DNA of 64,000 nt from Amycolatopsis lurida (GTDB taxonomy: Bacteria > Actinomycetota > Actinomycetes > Mycobacteriales > Pseudonocardiaceae). The notes under the pieces are model-generated. The model was not told the origin of the DNA. It ran no database searches and worked only from the letters and a program-made list of their open reading frames with translations. Of this stretch, positions 1 to 8,599 are shown piece by piece. The stretch lies in contig NZ_FNTA01000004.1 in NCBI RefSeq assembly GCF_900105055.1, positions 868,001 through 932,000 on the forward strand, written 5' to 3'. The position numbers and the translations under genes were made by a program. Position 1 is the first letter of the stretch; the number at the start of each line of letters is the position of its first letter.

Positions 1-258
1 ACGGTGATGATCGCTCCGCTCTGCGCCGTGTGGCTGCTCCTGCCCGGCCCGCTCACCCTGCGGCTGGCGATCGTGCTGATGGCCGCCCTCGTCGCGTACT
101 TCTACTCGATGGCCTACATGGAGGAGAGCATCGAGCACCGGCTCGCCAAGAACGGCTTCCCGCCGGGCACCGGCCGCCGGACGCGCGCGGAGGCCGTCGC
201 GGTCGCGGAAGCCGAGGTGACCGAGCGATACCTCGCGCGGTACCGGAACCAACCCTGA
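1..258 (+). CDS. C-terminal part of a small membrane-associated protein (5' truncated by window edge)
   Basis: The frame is open from the first base and ends at a TGA, so the true start lies upstream; an internal ATG at position 7 is not trusted as the start. The visible 85 codons begin with a hydrophobic stretch of about 35 residues (leucine, alanine and valine rich, one or two membrane spans) followed by a charged, basic tail of about 45 residues likely to lie in the cytoplasm. I do not recognise the family. Codon use is typical of the neighbours. Confidence 0.55.
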   Translation, partial: TVMIAPLCAVWLLLPGPLTLRLAIVLMAALVAYFYSMAYMEESIEHRLAKNGFPPGTGRRTRAEAVAVAEAEVTERYLARYRNQP

Positions 259-365
259 TCCCTTCGTCACGGTGCCCGTCTCCGCCGCGACACCCGGCAT
301 AGTCGGCACCCCTGCGGAAGCCGCCCGCGACCAGGACGGATGAGCCGTCGCGGCTAGAGTGCGCG

Positions 366-1310
366 GTGATGAGACGCAAGGTCCGCCCGCCGCTCCCGCC
401 CCGTCACGGGCTCGATCCCGCGAGGCTCAAGATGCCCGCCGAGGGGCCGTGGACAACGTTGCGCGAGCACCTCGTCGAGCGGCTCCCCCGGGTCGCGCCC
501 GAGCGGATCGAGGAGATGCTCCGGGAGGAGCGCATCGTCGGGCTCGACGGGCCGCTCGGCGTCGATTCCCCGTTCGTGCCGGATTCGTTCATCTGGTTCC
601 ATCGCGACCTGCCCGACGAGGTCGACGTGCCGTTCGAGGTCTCCGTCGTGCACCGCGACGAGCATTTCCTGATCGCCGACAAACCGCATTTCCTCGCGAC
701 GATCCCGCGTGGGCGGCACATCCTGCAGACCGCGCTGGTCCGTCTGCGCCGCGAGTTCGACCTTCCGCAGCTGACTCCGGCGCACCGGCTCGACCGGGTC
801 ACCGCGGGGCTCATCCTGTTCGTGATCACCCCCGAAGTCCGCGGCAAGTACCAGACGATGTTCCGGGATCGCCTGGTGCACAAGGAATACGAGGCGATCG
901 CCCGGTACGACCCGAAGGTCGTGCTGCCCCGCGAGATCAGCAGCCGCATCGTCAAGGAACGCGGGGTCATCGCCGCGCAGGAGGTCGACGGGCGGCCCAA
1001 CGCCGAAACCCGCGTCGAACTCATCGAGCACCGCGACGGCCTCGGCCGGTACCGCCTGATCCCCGCGACCGGCCGCACCCACCAGCTCAGGTTGCACATG
1101 AGCGGACTCGGGTTGCCGATCCTCGGCGACGACTTCTACCCGGAGCTGACCGAGACCCCGCTCGACGACTTCACCGAACCCTTGCAGCTGCTGGCGAAGG
1201 TCCTCGAGTTCACCGATCCGGTCACCGGGGAGCGCCGCCGGTTCGAGAGCAGGCAGACGCTCCAGGCGTGGACGGACCTCCACGCGTGGCGCCGCGGGCC
1301 CTTGCCGTGA
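366..1310 (+). CDS. RluA-family RNA pseudouridine synthase
   Basis: Predicted to isomerise uridine to pseudouridine in rRNA or tRNA. The central motif HRLDRVTAGL carries the catalytic aspartate of the RluA/RsuA superfamily (motif II), and the later stretch PATGRTHQLRLHM matches the conserved Arg-containing motif III. The N-terminal 80 residues could be a degenerate S4-like RNA-binding part (PERIEEMLREERI). At 314 residues the length is normal for the family. GTG at 366 is followed directly by ATG at 369, and either could initiate. A hairpin directly after the stop probably terminates it. The exact target RNA cannot be read from sequence. Confidence 0.93.
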   Translation: MMRRKVRPPLPPRHGLDPARLKMPAEGPWTTLREHLVERLPRVAPERIEEMLREERIVGLDGPLGVDSPFVPDSFIWFHRDLPDEVDVPFEVSVVHRDEHFLIADKPHFLATIPRGRHILQTALVRLRREFDLPQLTPAHRLDRVTAGLILFVITPEVRGKYQTMFRDRLVHKEYEAIARYDPKVVLPREISSRIVKERGVIAAQEVDGRPNAETRVELIEHRDGLGRYRLIPATGRTHQLRLHMSGLGLPILGDDFYPELTETPLDDFTEPLQLLAKVLEFTDPVTGERRRFESRQTLQAWTDLHAWRRGPLP

Positions 1311-1350
1311 AGGCCTCCTTACCTACCCTGAAGGTAGTGAAGGAGGCCTT
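1310..1350. repeat. Imperfect inverted repeat, terminator-like, copy 1 of a dispersed pair
   Basis: Arms at 1310-1327 and 1333-1350 start with AAGGCCTCCTT and end with its complement; the loop contains CTGA. It sits immediately after the pseudouridine synthase stop and before a convergent gene, so it could stop transcription from both sides. A second copy at 51263-51303 keeps the same central 25 bases, including the loop, which suggests a dispersed element rather than a plain terminator. Confidence 0.75.
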
Positions 1351-1364
1351 CCCAGACTTAGGGC

Positions 1365-1970
1365 TTACTTACGCCAGAACTTGATCCCGCTCCACGTCAC
1401 CTTGACCGGCCCGGCGCCGCTCGCCGTCCGATAGGCACCGAACTTGTCGTAGTAGCTCCCGCCGCTGCTGCTCACGGTCTGCTTCAGCGAGCCGTTGATG
1501 TACACCTTGTGGGTGCTCCCGACCTGGTGCACGGTGTTGACCCGCACGGACGTGCCGACGGTCGCCCCGCTCCCCAGGGTGTCCCCGCCGTGGACGGCGT
1601 AGAGCCGCCCGCCGCGTTCGACCGCGAGCATGAAGTACGGCCCGGCGGTCGGCGCGTCACGGAAGGTCTGTTTCAGGCTGATCCGGGTGCCCGCCATACT
1701 GGTGATCCGGAACGATCCCTCGAACTGCCTGGTCCCGCCGGTGTAGGTCACGTAGCGCCGTTCCGCGCGCTGATCCCCGCTTCCGGTGGAGCAGGTCAAT
1801 TCGAAGTTCAGCCCGTCGACGGTGCCACAGCCGCGCTCCTGGACGTTGAACGACGGGTTCTCCGCCGTCCACGGCCCGGTGCCGACCTGGGCGCTCGCCG
1901 GCATCGCCGACGCGATCAGGCCGAGCACGGCCGCCGCGACCACCCCGGCGGTCCGAAGTCGTCTCCGCAT
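1365..1970 (-). CDS. Secreted jelly-roll (polysaccharide-lyase-like) protein
   Basis: 201 residues. The ATG at 1970 gives a clean signal peptide: basic MRRRLR start, hydrophobic core and an ASA cleavage site near residue 27. The mature part is beta-rich with two cysteines near its start (RGCGT and LTCST) that could form a disulfide. The C-terminal pattern YYDKFGAYRTASG followed by VTWSGIKFW resembles the strands of alginate-lyase/concanavalin-like jelly-roll enzymes (PL7 and relatives), so polysaccharide binding or cleavage outside the cell is the best guess. Catalytic residues were not confidently identified, so it could also be a carbohydrate-binding protein. It converges on the upstream pseudouridine synthase across a hairpin. 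Confidence 0.75.
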   Translation of the reverse strand: MRRRLRTAGVVAAAVLGLIASAMPASAQVGTGPWTAENPSFNVQERGCGTVDGLNFELTCSTGSGDQRAERRYVTYTGGTRQFEGSFRITSMAGTRISLKQTFRDAPTAGPYFMLAVERGGRLYAVHGGDTLGSGATVGTSVRVNTVHQVGSTHKVYINGSLKQTVSSSGGSYYDKFGAYRTASGAGPVKVTWSGIKFWRK

Positions 1971-2221
1971 CCTGCCTCCTGCACACTCAGGGCGGCGGTG
2001 TTGGTCCAGACCAGGACCAGGCTGTGACTGTACGAGCGCGAACCGTCGTCGGACAAGACGTGGACGCCCCGGCGTCCCGCTGATTGGGTAACGACGGTGA
2101 TCCTCTCCTTGACGGTCCCGGAAGGACCGGCGGCCGGGTCTGAACAGAACGTCGACCCGGGTGACGTCCTGCGCCTGGAGGCCGGGGTGATCGAGGTCGT
2201 GCCCGCCATCGACTGTCCAAG

Positions 2222-2416
2222 ATGGGCAGTCGACGCCCGTGGCATCGAGTGAAATCCCGGACGCCGCGCCCCCAGAAGCTCGCCGACCCCCTCGGCCACG
2301 ACAAGGATCCACTGAAGGTGGACATCCGCAAGCTCGAGAACCTCGGCCTCACGCTCAGCCTCGAAGTCGGCTACCGGATCTCCCCGCGCGGCGCGGCCTA
2401 CCTGCGCCTTACCTAG
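2222..2416 (+). pseudogene. 3' remnant of a small conserved actinobacterial gene (ASCH-domain-like C-terminus)
   Basis: Only the last 30 codons look conserved: a stretch LKVDIRKLENLGLTLSLEVG followed by YRISPRGAAYL resembles the end of actinobacterial ASCH-domain proteins as I recall them. Upstream, positions about 2085-2252 are open in a different frame with protein-like composition, ending in a TGA, as if one or more frameshifts broke the gene. No ribosome site or credible start precedes the conserved part. It overlaps the convergent hydrolase gene by 8 bases. The alternative is a short independent gene; family assignment is tentative. Confidence 0.4.
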
Positions 2417-3197
2417 GGTCCCGGTAGAACGCGCCGAGTTCCGGCGCGAGCCGTTCCGGCGGGACACTGTGGAACTCGCCGTCCAACCCGACCTGCCGCG
2501 CCCCGGGCACCACCTTCGCGGTGACGAGAGCGGCGGTCTTCAGCCAGTCCGTACTGCCGTTGCTGTTCACCACCAGGACGGGTGCCGCGATGGACGCCAG
2601 CTCGCCAGGCACCTTCGAGTCCTTCATCACGAAGGCGTCGTAAACGAGCGTGGGCGCGAACGACCGCAGTTCGGCCCACACCGGCGACGCCTTCGCTTCG
2701 GTCACGACCTCCTCCGGGGAGCCGACCGCGGACATCATGAACAGCGCGACGGCGTCGTCCCACCGGTCCGCCGCGACCAGCTCGCGCATCTCGTCGGCGT
2801 ACCCCTCGGGGACTTCTTCCGTTTCACCGCGATAGGGCGGCTCGAAGACCGACAGCCGCGCCATCGGCACGCCGGCCGCGGCGGCGAGGAGAGCCAGCGC
2901 GCCACCTGAGGAGATGCCGTGCACGATCGCCGGCTCGCCGAGCGCGGCGACGACCGCGGCCAGATCCTCGATCTCGCGCTCGACCGCGTACGGCGCGGTG
3001 TCCCCGCTGCCGCCGCGGCCCCGCCGGTCGTAGGTCACCACGGAGAACTCGGCCATCAGCTCCGCGACCAGCGGTTCGTCACCGTGCCGGTCGTTGCCCG
3101 CGCCCGCGACGACGACCACGACCGGTCCCGCGCCACGCCGTTCGAACACGATCGGCGTGTCGTCCGCGGACCTCGCTGTGTCGATCATGCGAACCAT
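2409..3197 (-). CDS. Alpha/beta-hydrolase fold protein
   Basis: 262 residues from ATG at 3197 (MVRMIDTARS; a second ATG lies 9 bases downstream). The fold signature is clear: an oxyanion region VVVVAGAGND, a DRRGRGGSGDT strand-turn typical of the family, the nucleophile elbow HGISSGGAL (Gly-x-Ser-x-Gly), and a late histidine in GEFHSVPPERL. It therefore should be an active serine hydrolase (esterase, lactonase or haloperoxidase-like), cytoplasmic, substrate unknown. It is divergent from the AlkB-like gene, and the 57-base space between the two starts holds a perfect SOS box, which could act on either promoter. Confidence 0.88.
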   Translation of the reverse strand: MVRMIDTARSADDTPIVFERRGAGPVVVVVAGAGNDRHGDEPLVAELMAEFSVVTYDRRGRGGSGDTAPYAVEREIEDLAAVVAALGEPAIVHGISSGGALALLAAAAGVPMARLSVFEPPYRGETEEVPEGYADEMRELVAADRWDDAVALFMMSAVGSPEEVVTEAKASPVWAELRSFAPTLVYDAFVMKDSKVPGELASIAAPVLVVNSNGSTDWLKTAALVTAKVVPGARQVGLDGEFHSVPPERLAPELGAFYRDPR

Positions 3198-3205
3198 CGT
3201 GCCAG

Positions 3206-3221
3206 TCGAACACCCGTTCGA
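3206..3221. promoter_or_regulatory. Perfect actinobacterial SOS box (LexA operator)
   Basis: TCGAACACCCGTTCGA exactly fits the known mycobacterial/actinobacterial LexA consensus TCGAAC-N4-GTTCGA. It lies 34 bases upstream of the ATG of the AlkB-like gene and 9 bases upstream of the divergent hydrolase start, a normal position for repression of a promoter. Confidence 0.8.
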
Positions 3222-3254
3222 CAAATGAGCGGAACCGGGGTAGGTTCGGTTGCC

Positions 3255-3881
3255 ATGACCCCCGCGCTTCAAGCCTCGCTGTTCGACGAGTGCGCCGCGC
3301 TCGGGCTGGGCTCGCTCGACGGGCTCCGGCGCACCGAGCTGACCCGTGGCGCCTGGATCGACGTGCTTCCGGGCTGGCTCTCCGGCGCGGACGAGCTGTT
3401 CACCCGGCTCGCCGAAGACGTGCCCTGGCATGCCGAAAGGCGGCAGATGTACGACCGCGTCGTCGCCGTCCCCCGGCTGTTGGGCTACTACCGCGAGGGC
3501 ATGCCACTCCCCCACCCGATCCTCACGGAGGCAAGGGAGACGCTCTCCGCACACTACGCGGACGAGCTCGGCGAACCGTTCGTGACCTCCGGCCTGTGCT
3601 TCTACCGGGACGGGCGCGACAGCGTCGCCTGGCACGGCGACGACACCGGCCGTTCCCGCACCGAGGACACCATGGTGGCGATCGTCTCGGTCGGCGCCGC
3701 CCGCCAGCTGGCCCTGCGGCCGCGTGGCGGGGGCGAGACCGTCCGGCACGCCCTCGGCCACGGCGACCTGATCGTGATGGGCGGCAGCTGCCAGCGGACC
3801 TGGGAACACGCCGTCCCCAAGACCGCCAAACCGGTCGGGCCGAGGATCAGCATCCAGTTCCGCCCGAGAGGAGTCGCCTGA
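3255..3881 (+). CDS. AlkB-like 2-oxoglutarate/Fe(II)-dependent dioxygenase (probable DNA/RNA alkylation repair)
   Basis: 208 residues from ATG 3255. The iron ligands are visible as the HxD pair in VAWHGDDTG and the distal histidine in WEHAVPK; the 2-oxoglutarate-binding arginine lies in GPRISIQFRPRG, giving the AlkB-type R-x5-R pattern. The preceding GLCFYRDGRDSVAWH matches the N-x-Y-x(n)-D-x-I-xxH region of AlkB homologues, with changes. It likely removes methyl groups from nucleic acid bases by oxidation. The SOS box just upstream supports a DNA-damage role. The gene ends 3 bases before the convergent P450 stop. Confidence 0.9.
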   Translation: MTPALQASLFDECAALGLGSLDGLRRTELTRGAWIDVLPGWLSGADELFTRLAEDVPWHAERRQMYDRVVAVPRLLGYYREGMPLPHPILTEARETLSAHYADELGEPFVTSGLCFYRDGRDSVAWHGDDTGRSRTEDTMVAIVSVGAARQLALRPRGGGETVRHALGHGDLIVMGGSCQRTWEHAVPKTAKPVGPRISIQFRPRGVA

Positions 3882-3884
3882 CGA

Positions 3885-5159
3885 TCAGTCCAGCAGCACG
3901 GGCAACGCGTCGACGCCGTAGACGATCGAGACCTTCCGGAAGCTCACCGCGTCCGGATCGATCGCCAGCCGCATCTCGGGGAACCGGCGTACCAGCGCGG
4001 GATACGCGGTGCGCAGCTCCATCCTGGCCAGTTCGGCACCGATGCACCGGTGGATGCCCCAGCCGAAGGCGAGATGCGACGTCGGCTCGCGGGTCGCGTC
4101 GAACTTCTCCATGTCCTCCCCGAGGTCGCCGTCACGGTTCGCGACGTTGAGCGAGACCAGCACGATGTCGCCCTTCGCGATCCGGACGCCCGCGATCTCC
4201 ATGTCCTCCTTGGCGAAGCGCGGGAAGGCCATCTGCACGACGGTCAGGTAGCGCAGCAGTTCCTCGACGAACTTGTGGACAGCGCTGTCGTCGCCGCGAA
4301 CGGTCTCGAACAGCGAGCGGTCCTTGAGCAGCACGAGCGCGCCGAGCGCGAGCATGCTCGCCGTGGTCTCCAGCCCGCCGGTGAGCACGCCGTCGGCAAG
4401 GCCCGCGAGTTCGCGGTCGTCGATCTCGTCGCCGTGCTCCTTGATGAGCATGCCGAGCAGTCCGTCGCCCGGGTTCTCCCGCTGCTTCTTGACGATCTCG
4501 TCCAGATAGGACAGTGACTCGGTCATCGCTCCGAGTGACGCGCCCGCGCCGCCGAAGAGGTCGAACCGGGCGGTGCTCAGCCGCTGGAAGTCGTCACGGT
4601 CCTCGTACGGGACGCCCAGCAGTTCGCAGATCGTCAGCGAGGGGATCGGCAGCGCGAAGGCCTCCCACAGGTCGACGGGACCGTCGGCCTTCGCCATCGC
4701 GTCGAGCTGATCGGCGACGATCTCGTCGATCCGCGGCGCCAGGCGCGACAACCGTCGCATGGTGAACTCCGGCGTGAGCAGGCGCCTCAGCCGGGTGTGC
4801 ACCGGCGGATCGGCGAACCCGAGCCCGCCGGGGTTCTGGTCCTCGGTCACGCCCGCGTTCCCGACCAGGTTCGTGAAGTCGTTGCTGAACTCGCTCACCT
4901 TGCCGAGGACGGCCTTGGCCTCGTCGTAGCCGGTGACCAGCCAGCCGTTCATCCCGAACGGCAGGTCGAGCTTGCTGATCGGCTCCGTCGCGCGGATCCG
5001 GCCCAGCTCGGCCACCGGGTCGAGACCGTCGCGCTTGAGCGGCAGCAGCGCGTTGTCCGGGATGATCGACATCTTGGACAGGTCGAAGCCGTTCTTCTGC
5101 TGACGCGCGAGGTAGCGGCGGCCGATCCATGCCAACACACGCGAGCGAATGCTCCCCAT
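3885..5159 (-). CDS. Cytochrome P450
   Basis: 424 residues from ATG at 5159, a normal length for a soluble bacterial P450. The I-helix oxygen-binding motif appears as LTGGLETTAS, the K-helix ExxR as EELLR, and the heme loop as FGWGIHRCIGAELAR with the thiolate cysteine. Substrate recognition regions give no clear family. There is no ferredoxin gene next to it, so redox partners must come from elsewhere. It is followed convergently by the AlkB-like gene and is divergent from the large ATPase gene (250-base gap). It may act in secondary metabolism or xenobiotic or lipid oxidation; this cannot be decided here. Confidence 0.95.
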   Translation of the reverse strand: MGSIRSRVLAWIGRRYLARQQKNGFDLSKMSIIPDNALLPLKRDGLDPVAELGRIRATEPISKLDLPFGMNGWLVTGYDEAKAVLGKVSEFSNDFTNLVGNAGVTEDQNPGGLGFADPPVHTRLRRLLTPEFTMRRLSRLAPRIDEIVADQLDAMAKADGPVDLWEAFALPIPSLTICELLGVPYEDRDDFQRLSTARFDLFGGAGASLGAMTESLSYLDEIVKKQRENPGDGLLGMLIKEHGDEIDDRELAGLADGVLTGGLETTASMLALGALVLLKDRSLFETVRGDDSAVHKFVEELLRYLTVVQMAFPRFAKEDMEIAGVRIAKGDIVLVSLNVANRDGDLGEDMEKFDATREPTSHLAFGWGIHRCIGAELARMELRTAYPALVRRFPEMRLAIDPDAVSFRKVSIVYGVDALPVLLD

Positions 5160-5409
5160 ACCTCGCACCCTACTCCAGCCGCTGACCACCTGACCTGGCA
5201 CAACAGGCCACCTTCGGCCGGCAGGACGCACGACGGCCTTACCCGGCCGTCCCACTCGATTAGTCACATCCAGAAAGTCGCTTTTCCCTGGCGAGAGGTT
5301 CCCGGCGACCGGGAGACGTCGGTCACCGTCGGTCACGACGAACCGCGGGTAACGCCTGACATCGGACGCGCGTCGTGAGAGTGTCGGACCCTACTGGGAG
5401 GATTCGGGC

Positions 5410-8400
5410 ATGTCAGCCGCGCTCATCGGACGCGACCATCCCGCGGGGGTGCTCCGCGCGGAGATCTCCCGTGCCGCCGAAAGCCACGGCGGGCTGGTGC
5501 TGGTCACCGGCGAGGCCGGGATCGGCAAGACCACGCTCGTCACCGGCGCCGCCGAAGAGGCGAAGCGCCTCGGTGCCCTGGTGCTCAACGGGTCCTGCTG
5601 GGACTCGGCGAGCGCGCCGGGCTATTGGCCGTGGACACAGGTGGTCCGCGGGTTGCGGCGCGCGGTCGGGCAGGGCCGCTGGGCCGCGATGGCCGACAGC
5701 GAATTGGACGTCCTGCTCGGCGAGGCGCGCGGCGACGGCGCGGCCGACGGGTTCCGGCTGTACGACGCGGTGACGAGCGTGCTGGTGGCCGCCTCCCAGG
5801 ACCAGCCGGTCGTGGTGGTGCTCGACGACCTGCACTGGGCCGACGCCGCGTCGCTGCGGTTGCTCGAGTTCGCCGCGCAGCACACCTGGTTCGAACGGCT
5901 GCTGCTGATCGGCACGTACCGGGACGTCGAGGTCGAGGCCACCGATCACCCGCTTCGCTCGCTCATGATGCCGCTGCTCGCGAAGGCCACTTCGGTCACT
6001 CTCACCGGCCTCGAACCGGACGAGGTCGGCGCGCTCATGACCAGGACGGCGGGCGCGGCGCCCGACGACGAGCTGGTCGCCGAGGTCCACCGCCGCACCG
6101 GCGGCAATCCGTTCTTCGTCGAACAGACGGCGCGGCTCTGGCACAGCGGCGGTTCCGCCGAGACCATCGCACCCGGCGTGGCCGACGCCCTGCAGCGACG
6201 GCTTTCCCTGCTCCCCCAGCCGGTCCTCGATCTGCTGACCACCGCGTCGGTACTCGGCAGGGAGTTCCACCGCCGGCTGCTCGCGGGCGTGGCGTCGGCG
6301 CCCGTCCCCCAAGTGGACCGGCTGCTCGACCAGGCCGTCACGGCACGACTCGTGGTGGTGCAAGGACAAGGGCGCTTCGCCTTCGCCCACGACCTCGTCC
6401 GCGAAACGCTGTACGCGAGCATCTCCGAGTCGGACCGCCGGAAACAGCACACCGCCGTCGTCGCGGCCGTCCGCGAGACGCCGACGTCCCGGGACAGCCT
6501 CTTCCCCGCGGACCTGGCCCGCCACGCGCTGCTCGCCGGGCGGGAAGTCGATCCGGACGAAGCCATCGACCTGTTGCTGGCCGCCGCGATCGACGCCACC
6601 GGCCGGATGGCGATCGAGGAGACGACCACGCACTACCGGCGGGCGCTGGAGATCGCCGAGGACCGGCGGCGGCAGGCGGTCATCGCCCTCGAACTGGGCG
6701 CCCACCTGACCCGCCATCACGAATCGGACGAGGGCAGACAGGTCCTCGACGAGGTCACCGTGCTCATCCGTGAACTCGACGACGACGATCTGCTCGCCCG
6801 CCTGGCGCTGACCCTCGTCCGCGCCGATCACAAGAGCGTCCGGGTCGACGAGACGGTCAAAGTGCTCACCGAAGCGCACGCGCGGCTTTGCGGACGCGAG
6901 CCAGGGCAGGAGCTCACCGTCGAGGAGATGACCCAGGAACTTTCCGCGCGCATCATGATGACCGCCCGCGACGACCACGACGATTCCGCGCTGCTGTTCG
7001 GTTTGTGGGCCCGGCACGACTCGATCTGGGGGCCGGGCAGCGCCGCGGAACGGGAACGGCTCACCGACGAACTGGTCGCCGTCGGCCGCCGCACGGCGAA
7101 CCCGGAATTGGAGCACTACGCGGCGTCCTTCAAGTGGGTGGCGCAGCTCGAACAGGGCGATCCCCGGTATTTCGAGCAGTACCAGGAATTCCTCGCACTG
7201 GCGGCCACCGGCAGGGCGCCGAGTTCGCAGCTGGCGTCCCGGATCGACCAGAGCATCATCGCCACCCTGCAGGGCCGGTTCGGCGAAGCCGAGGCGTATA
7301 TCCATCAGGTGATCTCGTGCCACGCCGGCGATGAGCATCCCCATTTCGCCGACCTGCACCAGCTGCAGCGGTGGATCCGGTGGTGCCTGGAGGGGCGGTT
7401 CGACGATCTCGCCGGGCTGCACCGCGAGATCTCGCGCAGCGGATACGTCTACGGCCGGATGCTGGAGGCGATCACCGCGGCCCAGCGTGAAGACGTCGGG
7501 GAGGCCGTCCGGCTCACCGCTCTCGCGGCGGATGTGAAGCCGTATCCTCGCGATCTGGAAGCGTTGTGGTTGCGCTGCCAGGCGCAGACGGCGGCCGTCT
7601 CACGCGATCCCGAACGCTGTGAAGCGGCCCGCGCGCCGCTCGCGCCCTACAGTGGGGAGTGGCTGGTTTCCCTGTACGGCTGCGAGATCTCCGGCCCGGT
7701 CGACCTCTGGCTCGGCAGGCTCGACCTGGCGCAGGAACGCTGGAACGACGCGGTGGACCGGCTGCGCGGCGCCATGCTCTCCGCGGATCGGCTCCGGGCC
7801 ACGGTCTGGGCGACCGAGGCCAAATCCTGGCTGGTGAAGGCGCTGCTCGGCCGGAACCTCGAAGGCGACGCGGCGGCCGCGGCGGCCCTCCTGTCCGAGG
7901 TGACCGAAGAAGCCACCGCGCTCGGCATGCGGCCGGTCGTGGCCAGGATGACGAAAGTGCGGGAGGGGACGCGGGCCCAGGCGGCGCCGAGGGCGGAGTT
8001 CCGTCGCGACGATGCCGTGTGGACCTTGCACTTCGACGGCGTCACCGCCCACCTCCCGGACTCGAAAGGCTTGCGGGATCTGCATTTCCTGCTCGGCAGG
8101 CCGGGTTCGGAGGTCGCGGCCGTCCGGCTGCTCGATCCCGAAGGCGGCGAGGTGGTCGTCGCCGCGAAGAGCCTCGGCGGCGATGCCGTCCTCGACGACG
8201 AGGCGAAGGCCCGGTACCGCGCGCGGCTCGACGAACTGGACGAACTGATCGACGCCGCGACCGGGATGGGCCAGGACACGCGCGCCGCGGCGCTGGACCG
8301 AGAACGGGACGCGCTGCTCGCCGAACTGCGGTCCGCGGCCGGGCTCGGCGGCCGCACCCGGCGGCTCGGTGACGAGGCGGAACGCGCCCGCAAGACGGTG

Positions 8401-8535
8401 ACCGCGCGGATCCGGGACACCCTGCGCAAACTCGACGAGCAGCATCCGGCGCTGGCCGCGCACCTGCGCGCGGCCGTCACCACCGGTTCCTCATGCCGCT
8501 ACACGCCCGAAGACAAGGTCCCCTGGCGGCTGTGA
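5410..8535 (+). CDS. Large AAA/STAND-type ATPase regulator with C-terminal coiled/winged region
   Basis: 1041 residues; ATG 5410 follows GGGAGGATTCGGGC. The N-terminal NTPase resembles LuxR/MalT and AfsR relatives: Walker A GEAGIGKTTL near residue 38 and Walker B VVVVLDDLHWAD near residue 138. A helical middle, about residues 300-800, looks like TPR-type repeats. The last 200 residues lack a recognisable LuxR helix-turn-helix. Instead there is a short beta region (WTLHFDGVTAHLPDSKGL), an acidic/basic coiled coil, and an end rich in Arg, containing RIRDTLRKLDEQHPALAAHL, that may form a DNA-binding winged helix as in similar actinobacterial ATPases. Ligand and targets are unknown. A 22-bp-arm hairpin follows the stop. 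Confidence 0.85.
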   Translation: MSAALIGRDHPAGVLRAEISRAAESHGGLVLVTGEAGIGKTTLVTGAAEEAKRLGALVLNGSCWDSASAPGYWPWTQVVRGLRRAVGQGRWAAMADSELDVLLGEARGDGAADGFRLYDAVTSVLVAASQDQPVVVVLDDLHWADAASLRLLEFAAQHTWFERLLLIGTYRDVEVEATDHPLRSLMMPLLAKATSVTLTGLEPDEVGALMTRTAGAAPDDELVAEVHRRTGGNPFFVEQTARLWHSGGSAETIAPGVADALQRRLSLLPQPVLDLLTTASVLGREFHRRLLAGVASAPVPQVDRLLDQAVTARLVVVQGQGRFAFAHDLVRETLYASISESDRRKQHTAVVAAVRETPTSRDSLFPADLARHALLAGREVDPDEAIDLLLAAAIDATGRMAIEETTTHYRRALEIAEDRRRQAVIALELGAHLTRHHESDEGRQVLDEVTVLIRELDDDDLLARLALTLVRADHKSVRVDETVKVLTEAHARLCGREPGQELTVEEMTQELSARIMMTARDDHDDSALLFGLWARHDSIWGPGSAAERERLTDELVAVGRRTANPELEHYAASFKWVAQLEQGDPRYFEQYQEFLALAATGRAPSSQLASRIDQSIIATLQGRFGEAEAYIHQVISCHAGDEHPHFADLHQLQRWIRWCLEGRFDDLAGLHREISRSGYVYGRMLEAITAAQREDVGEAVRLTALAADVKPYPRDLEALWLRCQAQTAAVSRDPERCEAARAPLAPYSGEWLVSLYGCEISGPVDLWLGRLDLAQERWNDAVDRLRGAMLSADRLRATVWATEAKSWLVKALLGRNLEGDAAAAAALLSEVTEEATALGMRPVVARMTKVREGTRAQAAPRAEFRRDDAVWTLHFDGVTAHLPDSKGLRDLHFLLGRPGSEVAAVRLLDPEGGEVVVAAKSLGGDAVLDDEAKARYRARLDELDELIDAATGMGQDTRAAALDRERDALLAELRSAAGLGGRTRRLGDEAERARKTVTARIRDTLRKLDEQHPALAAHLRAAVTTGSSCRYTPEDKVPWRL

Positions 8536-8545
8536 GTCTTTCCGA

Positions 8546-8591
8546 CTCGTGAGTGGCTAGGACGGTTAGAACCGTCCTAGCCACTCACGAG
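8546..8591. repeat. 46-base perfect palindrome, copy 1 (terminator-like)
   Basis: Perfect 22-base arms (8546-8567 and 8570-8591) with a 2-base AG centre, lying between the convergent ATPase and ABC-permease genes where a two-way terminator is expected. An identical copy occurs at 41788-41833. Confidence 0.85.
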
Positions 8592-8599
8592 GGTGGGGC

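Noticed and set aside
3885..5336. Longer start of the P450 gene
   Set aside because: The extra 59 residues are unlike P450s; ATG 5159 gives the normal N-terminus.
5413..7422. Long open frame antisense to the large ATPase
   Set aside because: A shadow of the high-GC codon pattern; it has no start signal or protein-like motif, while the plus strand has clear Walker motifs.
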